Source: Bifidobacterium catenulatum PV20-2 (GTDB taxonomy: Bacteria; Actinomycetota; Actinomycetes; Actinomycetales; Bifidobacteriaceae). Taken from it: DNA of 64,000 nt. Shown one piece after another: positions 35,107 to 43,438 of this stretch. Under the pieces are notes generated by a model that did no database searches, was not told the origin of the DNA, and saw nothing but the letters and a program-made list of their open reading frames with translations. The DNA is taken from positions 186,001 to 250,000 of the forward strand of contig NZ_CP007456.1 of NCBI RefSeq assembly GCF_000800455.1, read 5' to 3'. The first letter of the stretch is position 1. Each line of letters begins with the position of its first letter. The translations under genes and the position numbers were made by a program.

Positions 35107-37236
35107 ATGTCGAGTTCCTACGAATTGCTGTGCTACACGCGCGAAGCCACCAGCCGCGAAGAGGCGAATAATGAGGACATCGCCTACAGCATGCACCTTG
35201 CGTTGCGTGCCGACGGGGCCACCGAGTGGGAGCCGCTCAACGAGAATTACGGCGTTTTCTTCGCCGCCGGTGTGCCTATCCAGGCCGCATCCTCCGAATC
35301 TCGCCGCGCCTGCGTCGCCGCGGCGCATTTTGTCGCCGATCCGTTCGACGAGGCCCGTCCGGCCACCGATGCCGTCGCGTACGGCGCTGTGATGCCGGGA
35401 ATCGACATCACGCTCAAATCCTTGAAGGATCCGTATCTGTTCCGCCTCGCGGACGGACGATTCGCTCTCGCGGCCACCCGTACCGCGCGCGGCGGCGAGC
35501 CGGATGGCTCCGAGCGATCGGCGTTCCTGTTGGCCGTCAGCGACGATCTGACCTCCTTTACGCAGCTTGGATTGGTGATGCTGCGTACCGGCGGCGGCGT
35601 CAATCGTCCGTCTGTCGCGTTTGATGCTGATGCCTCTCGTTATGTGATTTCCTGGATCTCAAACGATGGCGATCCATGTTCCGCAAGCGTTGCCGATATT
35701 GTCGCCGCGGCCGAATCCGGCGAGCCGATCGATGTTGCGGAAGCTGCGGTATCGGCGAAATCCTGCCATTTTGGCGGCCTTTCGGGCGATTGCGATATTC
35801 CCAATGCCGTTCCTGGAAACGTGATTGATATCACCGAAGAAGAAGCGGCGAAACTCATCGAACGTTTCGGTCGTATTTACAACGTTGGAACATCGGTGGC
35901 GACGCAACATATCGATGCGGCCATCAGCGGCGAAGCGGCCCGCGAGGCTGTGCTGGCGCTCGACAAGGTCCACGCCGATCTCGTCTACAGCGACGGTTCC
36001 GGTGCCACCCGTGCCGTGGATTGGAACAAAGACGAACTTGAGGCGATTGCGCAGGACGCCGCCGAAGGCAAGCTCCAGCCGGGCGACACGCGCACGGTGA
36101 GCGGCCGCATCCGCCAAACCGTATACCCGGTGCCATTTGCCGTGGAGCGTGCAGACCCGTCGGTGTTCGCTTGGAATTTCAACGGCAAGCCGATGTTCAT
36201 GTTCATCGCCACCGACGATACCGACGGCAACTGCGTCGATCCGAACGATGGCGCCACGCATATGCCGTTGCGCATCGCCGACTCCATCGAAGCACTTTCC
36301 GACGTGGCGGGCGGCCGTGCCAAGGAAATCGATCTGCTCAAATGCGGCGATTACAACGCTGAAGGACGCGCCATGACCGGCTGCTTCTGGGCGCCGGAAC
36401 TGCATGTCATCGATGGGAAACTGTCGGTGCTCTTCATGCCATGCTTCGATGGGCCGGCCACCAATCCAGACGGCACGCCCAACGATCGCGCGGGCAAGCC
36501 AGACATGTGGACGGGTAGCTGCCATATCATGCAGCTCAAGCAGCATTCCGACGGCACGGATTTCGACCCGCGTGAACCGGAAAACTGGACGGTCCCGAAG
36601 CCGATCCTCACCCCGGAAGGCGGCGTGCTCAATCCAATCCAGCGCATCTCGCTCGACATGACCGTCATCAGCGATTCCGGCCGCTGGTATTACGCGTGGC
36701 AGCAGGTCGGAAGCGTGTGGATCGCCAGCTTCGATCCGGCCCGTCCGGAACGGCTTACCTGCGAGCCGAAGCAGGTCGTTGTGCCGGAATTCGCGTGGGA
36801 CAATATGATTGCCGAAGGTCCGAACGCCATTGTGCATGATGGCACGATCTATCTGATCTATTCCGGCTCGCTGGTCGGTATCGACTACACCACCGGTCTG
36901 GTCACCGCTCCGGCCGGGCAGGACGCCGATCTGACCGATCCGAATGTGTGGACGAAGCTCGACTATCCGCTGCAGAAATCCGGAGTATACAACGGGCAGT
37001 GGCAGCTCGGCACCGGACATGGCATGTGGTCGAACGATGAAGACGGCAATCTCATCTATGTATTTCACAATGCGGAATACGAGAATGGACGGTATGGTGG
37101 CCGCGACGCCCAGGTGCGCCGCGTGCACTGGTCCAAGGAGGGTATGCCGATACTGGACATGCAGGCGGCGGAAGAGCTCAATCCGGACTATGCTGATGTA
37201 ACGATGAAAATCGTGGTTTCCGGCAATAAAGGCTGA
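35107..37236 (+). CDS. GH43-family protein, large, intracellular
   Basis: A 709-residue protein without a signal peptide. It shows GH43-like propeller features (SLKDPYLFRLADGRFALAAT, FWAPELHVIDGKLSVLFMP, MIAEGPNAIVHDGTIYLIYS, GTGHGMWSNDEDGNLIYVFH), but the blades are separated by a large insert. The Asp of LKDPY and Glu of AEGPN are likely catalytic residues. Arabinofuranosidase activity on side chains of arabinan or arabinoxylan is the probable role. The ATG at 35107 follows AGGGGG by 7 bases. It is transcribed divergently from the secreted arabinanase and followed by the lacI gene. Confidence 0.82.
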   Translation: MSSSYELLCYTREATSREEANNEDIAYSMHLALRADGATEWEPLNENYGVFFAAGVPIQAASSESRRACVAAAHFVADPFDEARPATDAVAYGAVMPGIDITLKSLKDPYLFRLADGRFALAATRTARGGEPDGSERSAFLLAVSDDLTSFTQLGLVMLRTGGGVNRPSVAFDADASRYVISWISNDGDPCSASVADIVAAAESGEPIDVAEAAVSAKSCHFGGLSGDCDIPNAVPGNVIDITEEEAAKLIERFGRIYNVGTSVATQHIDAAISGEAAREAVLALDKVHADLVYSDGSGATRAVDWNKDELEAIAQDAAEGKLQPGDTRTVSGRIRQTVYPVPFAVERADPSVFAWNFNGKPMFMFIATDDTDGNCVDPNDGATHMPLRIADSIEALSDVAGGRAKEIDLLKCGDYNAEGRAMTGCFWAPELHVIDGKLSVLFMPCFDGPATNPDGTPNDRAGKPDMWTGSCHIMQLKQHSDGTDFDPREPENWTVPKPILTPEGGVLNPIQRISLDMTVISDSGRWYYAWQQVGSVWIASFDPARPERLTCEPKQVVVPEFAWDNMIAEGPNAIVHDGTIYLIYSGSLVGIDYTTGLVTAPAGQDADLTDPNVWTKLDYPLQKSGVYNGQWQLGTGHGMWSNDEDGNLIYVFHNAEYENGRYGGRDAQVRRVHWSKEGMPILDMQAAEELNPDYADVTMKIVVSGNKG

Positions 37237-37317
37237 TTTCGTTGGTTTCAGCGCCGCAAGGGGCGAAAGCCGGTGCTGGAGTCGAATGTATGACGTTTTT
37301 GGTGAAAAGGGGTTGAC

Positions 37318-38304
37318 ATGCCGAAGCAGAATAGCGCCAACGGCGAGCACGTGGTGACCATGCGCGAGGTTGCGAAGGCGGCCGGCGTATCGATCAAAAC
37401 GGTGTCGAATGTGGTCAACGACTACGAGTTCGTTTCCCAGGCCACGCGAGACAAGGTCAACAAGGCCATCGACGAGCTTGGCTACACGTTGAACGTGTCC
37501 GCGCGCAATCTGCGCAGGGGGCAGACAGGCATCATCGGTCTCGCCATTCCCGATCTGCAGATGCCATATTTCGCACAGCTTTCGTCGCTGGTCATCGAAG
37601 AGGCCAAGAAGCTGGGCATGCGTGTGATCGTGGAGCCGACGCAATATTCGCGTGAAGGTGAGATCGAGGCGCTGCACGGCTCCCAGCAGACGATGATCGA
37701 CGGACTGATCTACAGCCCGCTGGAGCTTGACCAGGACGACGTCGACCAGCTGGACGTGGACTACCCGCTGGTGCTTGTGGGCGAACGCATCTTCACCGAC
37801 AAGGTGGACCATATTGCCACGGAAAACGTGGAGGGCGCCAAGCGTGCCACGTCGTATCTGCTGCAGACCGGTTGCAAGCGCGTGGCCGTGGTCGGCGTGC
37901 ATCCGGGCGAGAAGGTCGGCTCCGCCGCGCTGCGCTATCAGGGCTACCTTGAGGCGTTGGAGGAGGCCGGCGTCGAATTCGACGAGCGTTTGGTGATCGA
38001 ATCGGGCATGTGGCATCGTAGCGATGGTGTGCGCGTGATGAACGCGCTGCTCGATTCCGGCGTGGTTCCCGATGGCGTCGTCGCGTTGAACGACATGCTT
38101 GCTTCCGGCGTGATGCATTCGATTCAGATGCACAATCTGCGCATTCCCGAAGATATTTCGGTGATCGGTTTCGATAATTCCGACGATTCGCAGTATTTGT
38201 CTCCTGCGTTGACGTCGATTGCTCCCGGTCTTGAGGCGGTGGCGCGTCTGTCGGTGAAATTGCTGAAGGATCGTATCGACGGGTCTCGCCGTCGCAGGAT
38301 CTGA
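37318..38304 (+). CDS. LacI-family regulator of the arabinan cluster, 3' frameshift
   Basis: A 328-residue LacI repressor: HTH MREVAKAAGVSIKTVSNVVNDYEFVS (15-40), then the periplasmic-binding-protein-like domain. It is the probable binder of the TACAACGTTGTA operators (inference from location). Translation stops at 38304, but the +2 frame from 38280 continues for 37 codons to a TGA at 38391-38393. That frame reads KVFRKVSSSLVVRQSTKLPT, a typical LacI C-terminus. One missing base near 38280 (or two extra) explains it; sequencing error is possible. AAAAGGGG precedes the ATG. Confidence 0.88.
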   Translation: MPKQNSANGEHVVTMREVAKAAGVSIKTVSNVVNDYEFVSQATRDKVNKAIDELGYTLNVSARNLRRGQTGIIGLAIPDLQMPYFAQLSSLVIEEAKKLGMRVIVEPTQYSREGEIEALHGSQQTMIDGLIYSPLELDQDDVDQLDVDYPLVLVGERIFTDKVDHIATENVEGAKRATSYLLQTGCKRVAVVGVHPGEKVGSAALRYQGYLEALEEAGVEFDERLVIESGMWHRSDGVRVMNALLDSGVVPDGVVALNDMLASGVMHSIQMHNLRIPEDISVIGFDNSDDSQYLSPALTSIAPGLEAVARLSVKLLKDRIDGSRRRRI

Positions 38305-38394
38305 AGCCGGATCAGAAGGTGTTCCGCAAGGTTTCGTCGTCGTTGGTGGTGCGTCAGTCCACCAAGCTGCCCACGAATTCCTTGGTGGTGTGAT

Positions 38395-38435
38395 CTTCCT
38401 TCCTTCTTTTTCTTCTTCTTTTGGAAGGAAGGAAG
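38395..38435 (+). repeat. Polypyrimidine/polypurine hairpin after lacI
   Basis: CTTCCTTCCTTC (38395-38406) and GAAGGAAGGAAG (38424-38435) are perfect complements around a T/C-only loop. The entire 41 bp is one strand-asymmetric tract followed by its complement. Confidence 0.7.
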
Positions 38436-38440
38436 TGATT

Positions 38441-38496
38441 GGCACCTCGGCGCTGGCGTCCGGTTTTTTTACGGATTGCCGGTGCCGAGGTTTTTG
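38441..38496 (+). terminator. Intrinsic terminator of the lacI transcript
   Basis: CCTCGGC..GGCGTCCG pairs with CGGATTGCC..GCCGAGG, followed by TTTTTG at 38491. It lies 48 bp after the ancestral stop and insulates the GH43/ABC block. Confidence 0.8.
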
Positions 38497-38589
38497 TTTT
38501 CCCTTTCTGACGATTGCCTGTTGCCGGGTATTGTGATGTGATTCGTTGGATATGCGGCTGCGAGAAACACGCGGTGCATTTCTCCGATT

Positions 38590-38627
38590 TGTTACAACGT
38601 TGTAATAGTGATATATTCAACGTTGTA
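38590..38627 (+). promoter_or_regulatory. AraQ-type operators and promoter of the GH43 gene
   Basis: TTGTTA (38590-38595), 16 bp, TATATT (38612-38617). The palindromic operator TACAACGTTGTA lies at 38593-38604, and a second, TTCAACGTTGTA, at 38616-38627. Confidence 0.8.
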
Positions 38628-38661
38628 AATTACTGGAACAACGGATTGAAAAGGACTAGAC

Positions 38662-39678
38662 ATGGCTGTTTACAACAATCCGATCGTGCTTCAGCGAGCA
38701 GATCCTTGGGTCCTCAAAGTTGACGGCGAGTACTACTTCACTGGCTCCGACCCGGAATACAACTGCATCGCCATTCGTCACGCATCGAATATCAACGACC
38801 TGCAGAAGGCCCCTGAGACTGTGGTGTGGCGCAAGCATGAATCCGGCCCGGCGAGCATCTACATCTGGGCTCCGGAACTGCACCGCATCAACGGCGCTTG
38901 GTACATCTACTTCGCAGGCGCCGCAACGGATTTCGAGGCCTCCGGCCTACCGACCCACCGCATGTTCGTGCTGGAGAACACCGATGACGACCCCACCACC
39001 GACAACTGGGTGGAAAAGGGTCAGATCGTCACCCCGATCGACTCTTTCGCGCTTGACGCCACCACCGAGGTGATCGACGGTGTGCAGTACTTGGTGTGGG
39101 CCCAGAAAGATCCCGCGATCGAAGGCAATTCCAACCTGTACATCGCCAAGATGGCAAACCCGTGGACGCTGGACAGTGAGCCGGTCATGCTCACCAAGCC
39201 GGAATATGACTGGGAATGCATCGACTTCCTCGTCAACGAAGGCCCGGCCTTCCTGTTCCACGAGAACAAGATCTACATCACGTATTCCGCCTCCGGAACC
39301 GGTGTACCGTATGCCGTTGGCCTGCTCACCGCCGAGCGCGGCAGCGACCTGCTGAACAAGGATTCCTGGACCAAGAGCCCGGTGCCGGTATTCAAGACCT
39401 GCGCCGAAAACGGCCAGTACGGCCCCGGCCACAACTCGTTCACCAAGTCCGAGGACGATTCCGAAGACCTGATGATCTACCATTGCCGCAACTACACGGA
39501 AATCAAGGGCGATCCGCTGTTTGACCCGAATCGTCATGCCCGTGTCGGCGTGGTCAAGTGGACGGAGAACGGCCCCGACTTCGGCGTGCCGGAACCCGAC
39601 AATCTGTGGACTCCGGACACGACGGATGTGTTGCCGTCCGACGGCGGCGCTCTTGCGGGAACGCCGGTAGCGAACTGA
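38662..39678 (+). CDS. GH43 exo-alpha-1,5-L-arabinofuranosidase type (intracellular)
   Basis: A 338-residue single-domain GH43 propeller, the size of exo-arabinofuranosidases of the GH43_26 type. Asp in QRADPWVLK, Asp in SFALDATTEV and Glu in LVNEGPAF are the expected catalytic acids; HNSFT and YHCRNY line the site. It should trim arabino-oligosaccharides from the non-reducing end in the cytosol. It has no signal peptide. It is 254 bp upstream of the ABC importer operon with its own regulated promoter. Confidence 0.88.
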   Translation: MAVYNNPIVLQRADPWVLKVDGEYYFTGSDPEYNCIAIRHASNINDLQKAPETVVWRKHESGPASIYIWAPELHRINGAWYIYFAGAATDFEASGLPTHRMFVLENTDDDPTTDNWVEKGQIVTPIDSFALDATTEVIDGVQYLVWAQKDPAIEGNSNLYIAKMANPWTLDSEPVMLTKPEYDWECIDFLVNEGPAFLFHENKIYITYSASGTGVPYAVGLLTAERGSDLLNKDSWTKSPVPVFKTCAENGQYGPGHNSFTKSEDDSEDLMIYHCRNYTEIKGDPLFDPNRHARVGVVKWTENGPDFGVPEPDNLWTPDTTDVLPSDGGALAGTPVAN

Positions 39679-39770
39679 CTTGCGTAATCGTAAGAAACGT
39701 TGCGATTCCAACAAAAATGAATAATTGAAGATTATAAAGAAACAGCTTTTCCATCGGCGTGTTTCCCGAT

Positions 39771-39817
39771 TTGTACAACGATAGAAAAAGCTGTATAATC
39801 AAAATTACAACGTTGCA
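39771..39817 (+). promoter_or_regulatory. Promoter and AraQ-type operators of the ABC importer operon
   Basis: TTGTAC (39771-39776), 17 bp and a perfect TATAAT (39794-39799). Operators are TACAACGATAGA (39774-39785) and TACAACGTTGCA (39806-39817). Both promoter and operator geometry match the site at 35035. Confidence 0.85.
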
Positions 39818-39931
39818 AACGGCAGTGCAGCTGACGAAGCGTGAACGACATCGCAAACAAGGTTGTTGATGAATGTCACTGCAACGGTTGGAGGAAATGT
39901 CTTGGGAGACCAAGAGGAAAAGGAGAAATCC

Positions 39932-41248
39932 ATGAGGATCAAGAAGAGCACCAAGGCTCTCGCGGCTGCGGCGTCCTTGGCTATGATGGCCACCGTCGGC
40001 CTGTCCGCCTGCGGCGGCAGCAGCAACGACGCCGAGACGACCGCTGACGGCAAGGTCAAGATCACGATGTGGCACGGCTTCTCTGAGGCTGATGGCAAGA
40101 CCCTCGAGTCCATCGTCAAAGACTTCAACAAGTCCCAAGATAAGTATGAGATCGATGCTCAGCTGCAGCCGTGGAGCACCATCGGCGAGACCATGGTGAC
40201 CAAGGTCACCTCCGGCGACGGCCCGGACTTCGTGACCACCGGCGCCGACAACGGTCAAGGCTGGTCCATCGACGGCACCTTCCAGTGCGTCACCGATTTC
40301 TACGACGACAAGGACAGCGGCACCGATGAGTACATCGAGAACGTCGTTGACCAGATCACCTTCAATATCGACGGTTCCGAAGAGAAGTGCGGCGTCCCGA
40401 TGGGTTACGCACCGACCGCTGTGTGGTATAACACCGACATGTGGAAGGCTGCCGGCCTGACCGACGCCGGCTACCCGCAGACTTGGGATGAGCTGCTCGA
40501 AGTTGCCAAGAAGCTCACCAAGTCCGATGGCTCCCAGTACGGCATCGCTCTGCCGGATCTCGGCTGGGCTCCGTTCCTGAAGGGCAATGGCACCGGCATC
40601 TACACCACCGATGGCAAGGTCTCCATCAACACCAAGGAGAACAAGGCCTTCCTCGAGAAGATGCGTGACTTCTACAAAGGCGGCTACTCCGTGTCCGGCA
40701 TGGATGAGACCGCTGCTCGTGAATCCTTCGAATCCGGCCAGTCCGCAATGGTGATCGTCGGACCGTGGGAGGATCAGGCCTCCACCGACAAGGGCATCAA
40801 CCACGACCTGTTCCCGGTTCCGAATGGCGACGGCACCTATGTGTACCCGGACGGCACCAAGGGCTCCAACACCGGCTCCACCGGTCTGTACTGGTGGGTC
40901 ACCTCCCAGGTTGGCGACTCCGCTAAGAAGCAGGGCATCTACGACTTCTTCAAGTTCTACAACAACCACGACAACCAGGTGACCTGGTCCCTCGGCTCCG
41001 CTTACCCGCCGAACAACACCACCGTCACCGCCGATGAGCTCTCCGAGCGTCCGCTGATCGCCAAGATCGGTGAGAACACCAGCAAGTCCTTCATCGGTAT
41101 CGCAGGCCTCAAGGGTGGCTTCGGCGACATCGCCGCCTCCGTCGACACCCTGACCTCCAACACCGCCCGCACCGACGACGACATCCAGAGCCTGCTGGAC
41201 GACGCCGAATCCCAGATCCAGGGCTACCTCGACGAGTACACCGAGTAA
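39932..41248 (+). CDS. ABC transporter solute-binding lipoprotein, arabino-oligosaccharide
   Basis: A 438-residue extracellular solute-binding protein family 1 lipoprotein, with a signal peptide ending at the lipobox LSAC (Cys27). The mature protein shows the MalE-like fold (ITMWHGFSEADGKTLESIV, FVTTGADNGQG, YYWWVTSQVG-like region). Its place in the arabinan cluster suggests arabino-oligosaccharide binding (inference). The ATG at 39932 follows AAAGGAG; the longer frame from 39863 has no signal. A strong double hairpin separates it from the permease genes. Confidence 0.88.
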   Translation: MRIKKSTKALAAAASLAMMATVGLSACGGSSNDAETTADGKVKITMWHGFSEADGKTLESIVKDFNKSQDKYEIDAQLQPWSTIGETMVTKVTSGDGPDFVTTGADNGQGWSIDGTFQCVTDFYDDKDSGTDEYIENVVDQITFNIDGSEEKCGVPMGYAPTAVWYNTDMWKAAGLTDAGYPQTWDELLEVAKKLTKSDGSQYGIALPDLGWAPFLKGNGTGIYTTDGKVSINTKENKAFLEKMRDFYKGGYSVSGMDETAARESFESGQSAMVIVGPWEDQASTDKGINHDLFPVPNGDGTYVYPDGTKGSNTGSTGLYWWVTSQVGDSAKKQGIYDFFKFYNNHDNQVTWSLGSAYPPNNTTVTADELSERPLIAKIGENTSKSFIGIAGLKGGFGDIAASVDTLTSNTARTDDDIQSLLDDAESQIQGYLDEYTE

Positions 41249-41277
41249 GCGAAGCGGGATTCACCTACAATCAACAA

Positions 41278-41352
41278 GTGAGCGGGGCTAACCCGCTCAC
41301 CACCCCAGCAAAAGGCCACGGTGCTGGCCCTCACGCCAGCGACGTGGCCTTT
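41278..41352 (+). promoter_or_regulatory. Double hairpin between binding-protein and permease genes
   Basis: The first hairpin is GTGAGCGGG/CCCGCTCAC (9 bp, 41278-41300). The second is a long imperfect stem whose arms include AAAGGCCACG (41311-41320) and CGTGGCCTTT (41343-41352), closing on GCTGGC/GCCAGC. The T run is weak (TTTGCTGTCTT), so partial termination or mRNA stabilisation of the binding-protein part is likely. Confidence 0.7.
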
Positions 41353-41396
41353 GCTGTCTTAAAAAACACATCCCTGGTGTCATTAAGGAGGAGATA

Positions 41397-42344
41397 ATGG
41401 CACAAGCAACTGCCGTCCCAGGATCCGCGCATTCCGCGGTGGCCAAGGAGAACAAGAAGGCGATCCAGGCCCGTAACCTGCGCACCGGCCTGCTGTTCAC
41501 CGCACCGGCCCTCATCGTTCTCGCAATCTTCGTTTTCTATCCGGCGATCAAGACGTTCATCACGTCCCTGACCTCCGACCGCATCAACCGTGCCGGCAAG
41601 TTCGTCGGTTTCGACAACTACATCAAGCTGTTCCAGAGCGCCGACTTCTGGACCGACGTCAAGAACACCCTCGTTTACGCAGTGGCCTACGCTCCGATCG
41701 TCGTGGTCGTCGCACTCGCGTTCGCACTGCTGCTCAACCGCAAGGACCTCAAGTTCGTCGGATTCTTCCGTACCTGCATGTTCCTGCCGTTCGTCATCTC
41801 CCTGACTGTCGCCGCCATCGCATGGCAGTTCATCCTCTCCCCATCGCTGGGCTTGGTTCCGTACTGGATTCAGCAGTTGACCGGCATCGCGCACGTCGAT
41901 CTGCTCGGTACCCGTGAAACCGCCATGGCTACCATCGTCTTCATCACCGTGTGGAAGAACTTCGGCTACTTCATGGTCATCTTCCTCGCAGGTTTGCAGG
42001 GCATCTCCGCCGAACTGTATGAGGCCGCCTCCCTCGATGGCGCCTCCGCATGGCAGAAGTTCCGCTACATCACTCTTCCGGCACTGCGCCCGACCTTCAA
42101 TTACGTGGTCATCTTCGGCCTCATCGGTTCCTTCCAGGTTTTCGATCAGGTCTTCATCCTGACCTCCGGCGGCCCGGCACGCGCCACCGAAACCATCGTG
42201 TATCGCATCTACACCGAAGCATTCGGCAACGGCAAGCTCGGCTACGCATCCGCACTGTCGTACGTGCTGCTGATCATGACGCTCATCGTGGGCCTCATCC
42301 AGCTATATACCAACAACAAGCATGAGAAGGAGGAAATCGCATGA
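41397..42344 (+). CDS. ABC sugar permease, MalF type
   Basis: A 315-residue inner-membrane permease with six predicted helices, beginning NLRTGLLFTAPALIVLAIFVFYPA. The EAA-loop motif is EAASLDGASAWQKFRYITLPALRP (key Glu-Ala-Ala, Gly, Pro). It forms the channel with the next protein. No ATPase gene lies in the operon, so a shared MsiK-type ATPase encoded elsewhere is expected. It starts after AAGGAGGAG, and overlaps the next gene by 4 bp. Confidence 0.92.
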   Translation: MAQATAVPGSAHSAVAKENKKAIQARNLRTGLLFTAPALIVLAIFVFYPAIKTFITSLTSDRINRAGKFVGFDNYIKLFQSADFWTDVKNTLVYAVAYAPIVVVVALAFALLLNRKDLKFVGFFRTCMFLPFVISLTVAAIAWQFILSPSLGLVPYWIQQLTGIAHVDLLGTRETAMATIVFITVWKNFGYFMVIFLAGLQGISAELYEAASLDGASAWQKFRYITLPALRPTFNYVVIFGLIGSFQVFDQVFILTSGGPARATETIVYRIYTEAFGNGKLGYASALSYVLLIMTLIVGLIQLYTNNKHEKEEIA

Positions 42345-43249
42345 GCACCGCGACTCTTTCCGCACAAGAGCAAGAGAATGCCCGCATCAACGCCGAAAAC
42401 GAGCGTCTTCGCAAGCAGGCGACCCGCAAGCGCCGCATCGGTCTGGGCTTCAGCTACTTCGCTTTGATCCTTATCACCATCCTGATGATCTTCCCGCTGC
42501 TGATTGTCGTGCTGGTGTCGTTCACCCCGAACGCCATCACGCAGACTTGGCCGCCAAAGCTCGTCCCGAACCAGTTCACCTTTGAGAACTACCAGTCGCT
42601 GTTCGAACGTCTGCCAATCGGTCGAGAAATGCTCAATACCGTCATCTTCGCCGGTGCCGTGACCATCATCTCCGTGTTCTTCGACTCCCTGGCCGCCTAC
42701 GGCCTGTCCCGCGTGGACTTCAAGGGCCGTGGCCTGCTGCTCGGCGTGCTGATTGCCACCATGATGATCCCGGGCATGGCCCTGCTCATCCCGGTGTACA
42801 AGTTGCTCGCCAACATGGGCCTCATCAACAGCTACTGGGGCATCATCATCCCGCGTATGGCCGACGTCGGCGGCATCTTCCTGCTGCGTCAGTTCTTCAT
42901 CTCCATTCCGAAGGACCTCGACAACGCGGCCCGCATCGACGGCGCAGGCGAATTCCGCATCTTCGCGCAGATCATTCTGCCGAACGCCGTGCCAGCAATC
43001 CTCACCGTGGGCATGTTCAACTTCATGGGCAACTGGAACGACCTGCTTTGGCCGTTGATCATGACCTCCAAGCCGGAGACCCGCACCATCACCGCAGGCC
43101 TCGCCATGCTGACCGGCCACGGTTCCTCCGTCACCCCGTACGGCGTGGTGATGGCAGGTGCGCTGATTTCCGCGCTGCCGCTGCTTATCGTGTTCTTCTT
43201 CGTGCAGAAGCGCTTCGTCGAAGGCATCGCGATGACCGGCATGAAGTAA
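42341..43249 (+). CDS. ABC sugar permease, MalG type
   Basis: A 302-residue permease with six membrane helices and the EAA loop NAARIDGAGEFRIFAQIILP. The N-terminus is charged. It begins in the ATGA overlap with the MalF-type gene. It ends with KRFVEGIAMTGMK, the usual C-terminal MalG signature (FVxGLTxGAVK-like). The substrate is inferred from neighbouring hydrolases. A terminator follows. Confidence 0.92.
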   Translation: MSTATLSAQEQENARINAENERLRKQATRKRRIGLGFSYFALILITILMIFPLLIVVLVSFTPNAITQTWPPKLVPNQFTFENYQSLFERLPIGREMLNTVIFAGAVTIISVFFDSLAAYGLSRVDFKGRGLLLGVLIATMMIPGMALLIPVYKLLANMGLINSYWGIIIPRMADVGGIFLLRQFFISIPKDLDNAARIDGAGEFRIFAQIILPNAVPAILTVGMFNFMGNWNDLLWPLIMTSKPETRTITAGLAMLTGHGSSVTPYGVVMAGALISALPLLIVFFFVQKRFVEGIAMTGMK

Positions 43250-43305
43250 CCATAATTCAATAACTTTCCTTTCATCTCCTCCATCCGCATCTTGATCGGG
43301 TGCGG

Positions 43306-43348
43306 AAAATCCGCCGCGGTGTCTGCGATGCACTTCGGCGGATTTTTT
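43306..43348 (+). terminator. Intrinsic terminator of the ABC operon
   Basis: AAAATCCGCCG (43306-43316) pairs with CGGCGGATTTT (43336-43346), with a T6 run at 43343-43348. Confidence 0.85.
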
Positions 43349-43365
43349 AAAGTACGTGCGCTACA

Positions 43366-43393
43366 TTGGACACAACGTTTATAACGATAGAAA
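43366..43393 (+). promoter_or_regulatory. Degenerate AraQ-type operators upstream of the GH127-type gene
   Basis: CACAACGTTTAT (43371-43382) and TATAACGATAGA (43380-43391) are overlapping, degenerate operator copies in front of the GH127-type ATG at 43439. TTGGAC and TAGAAA could be the promoter (16-bp spacer). Confidence 0.5.
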
Positions 43394-43438
43394 TCATCGT
43401 GTTCCCCTACCAATCATGCTGTGCGCAAAGGAACAATC

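Noticed and set aside
35659-38445. 928-residue minus-strand frame opposite GH43 and lacI
   Set aside because: Covers two well-supported genes on the other strand; no motif and no ribosome site.
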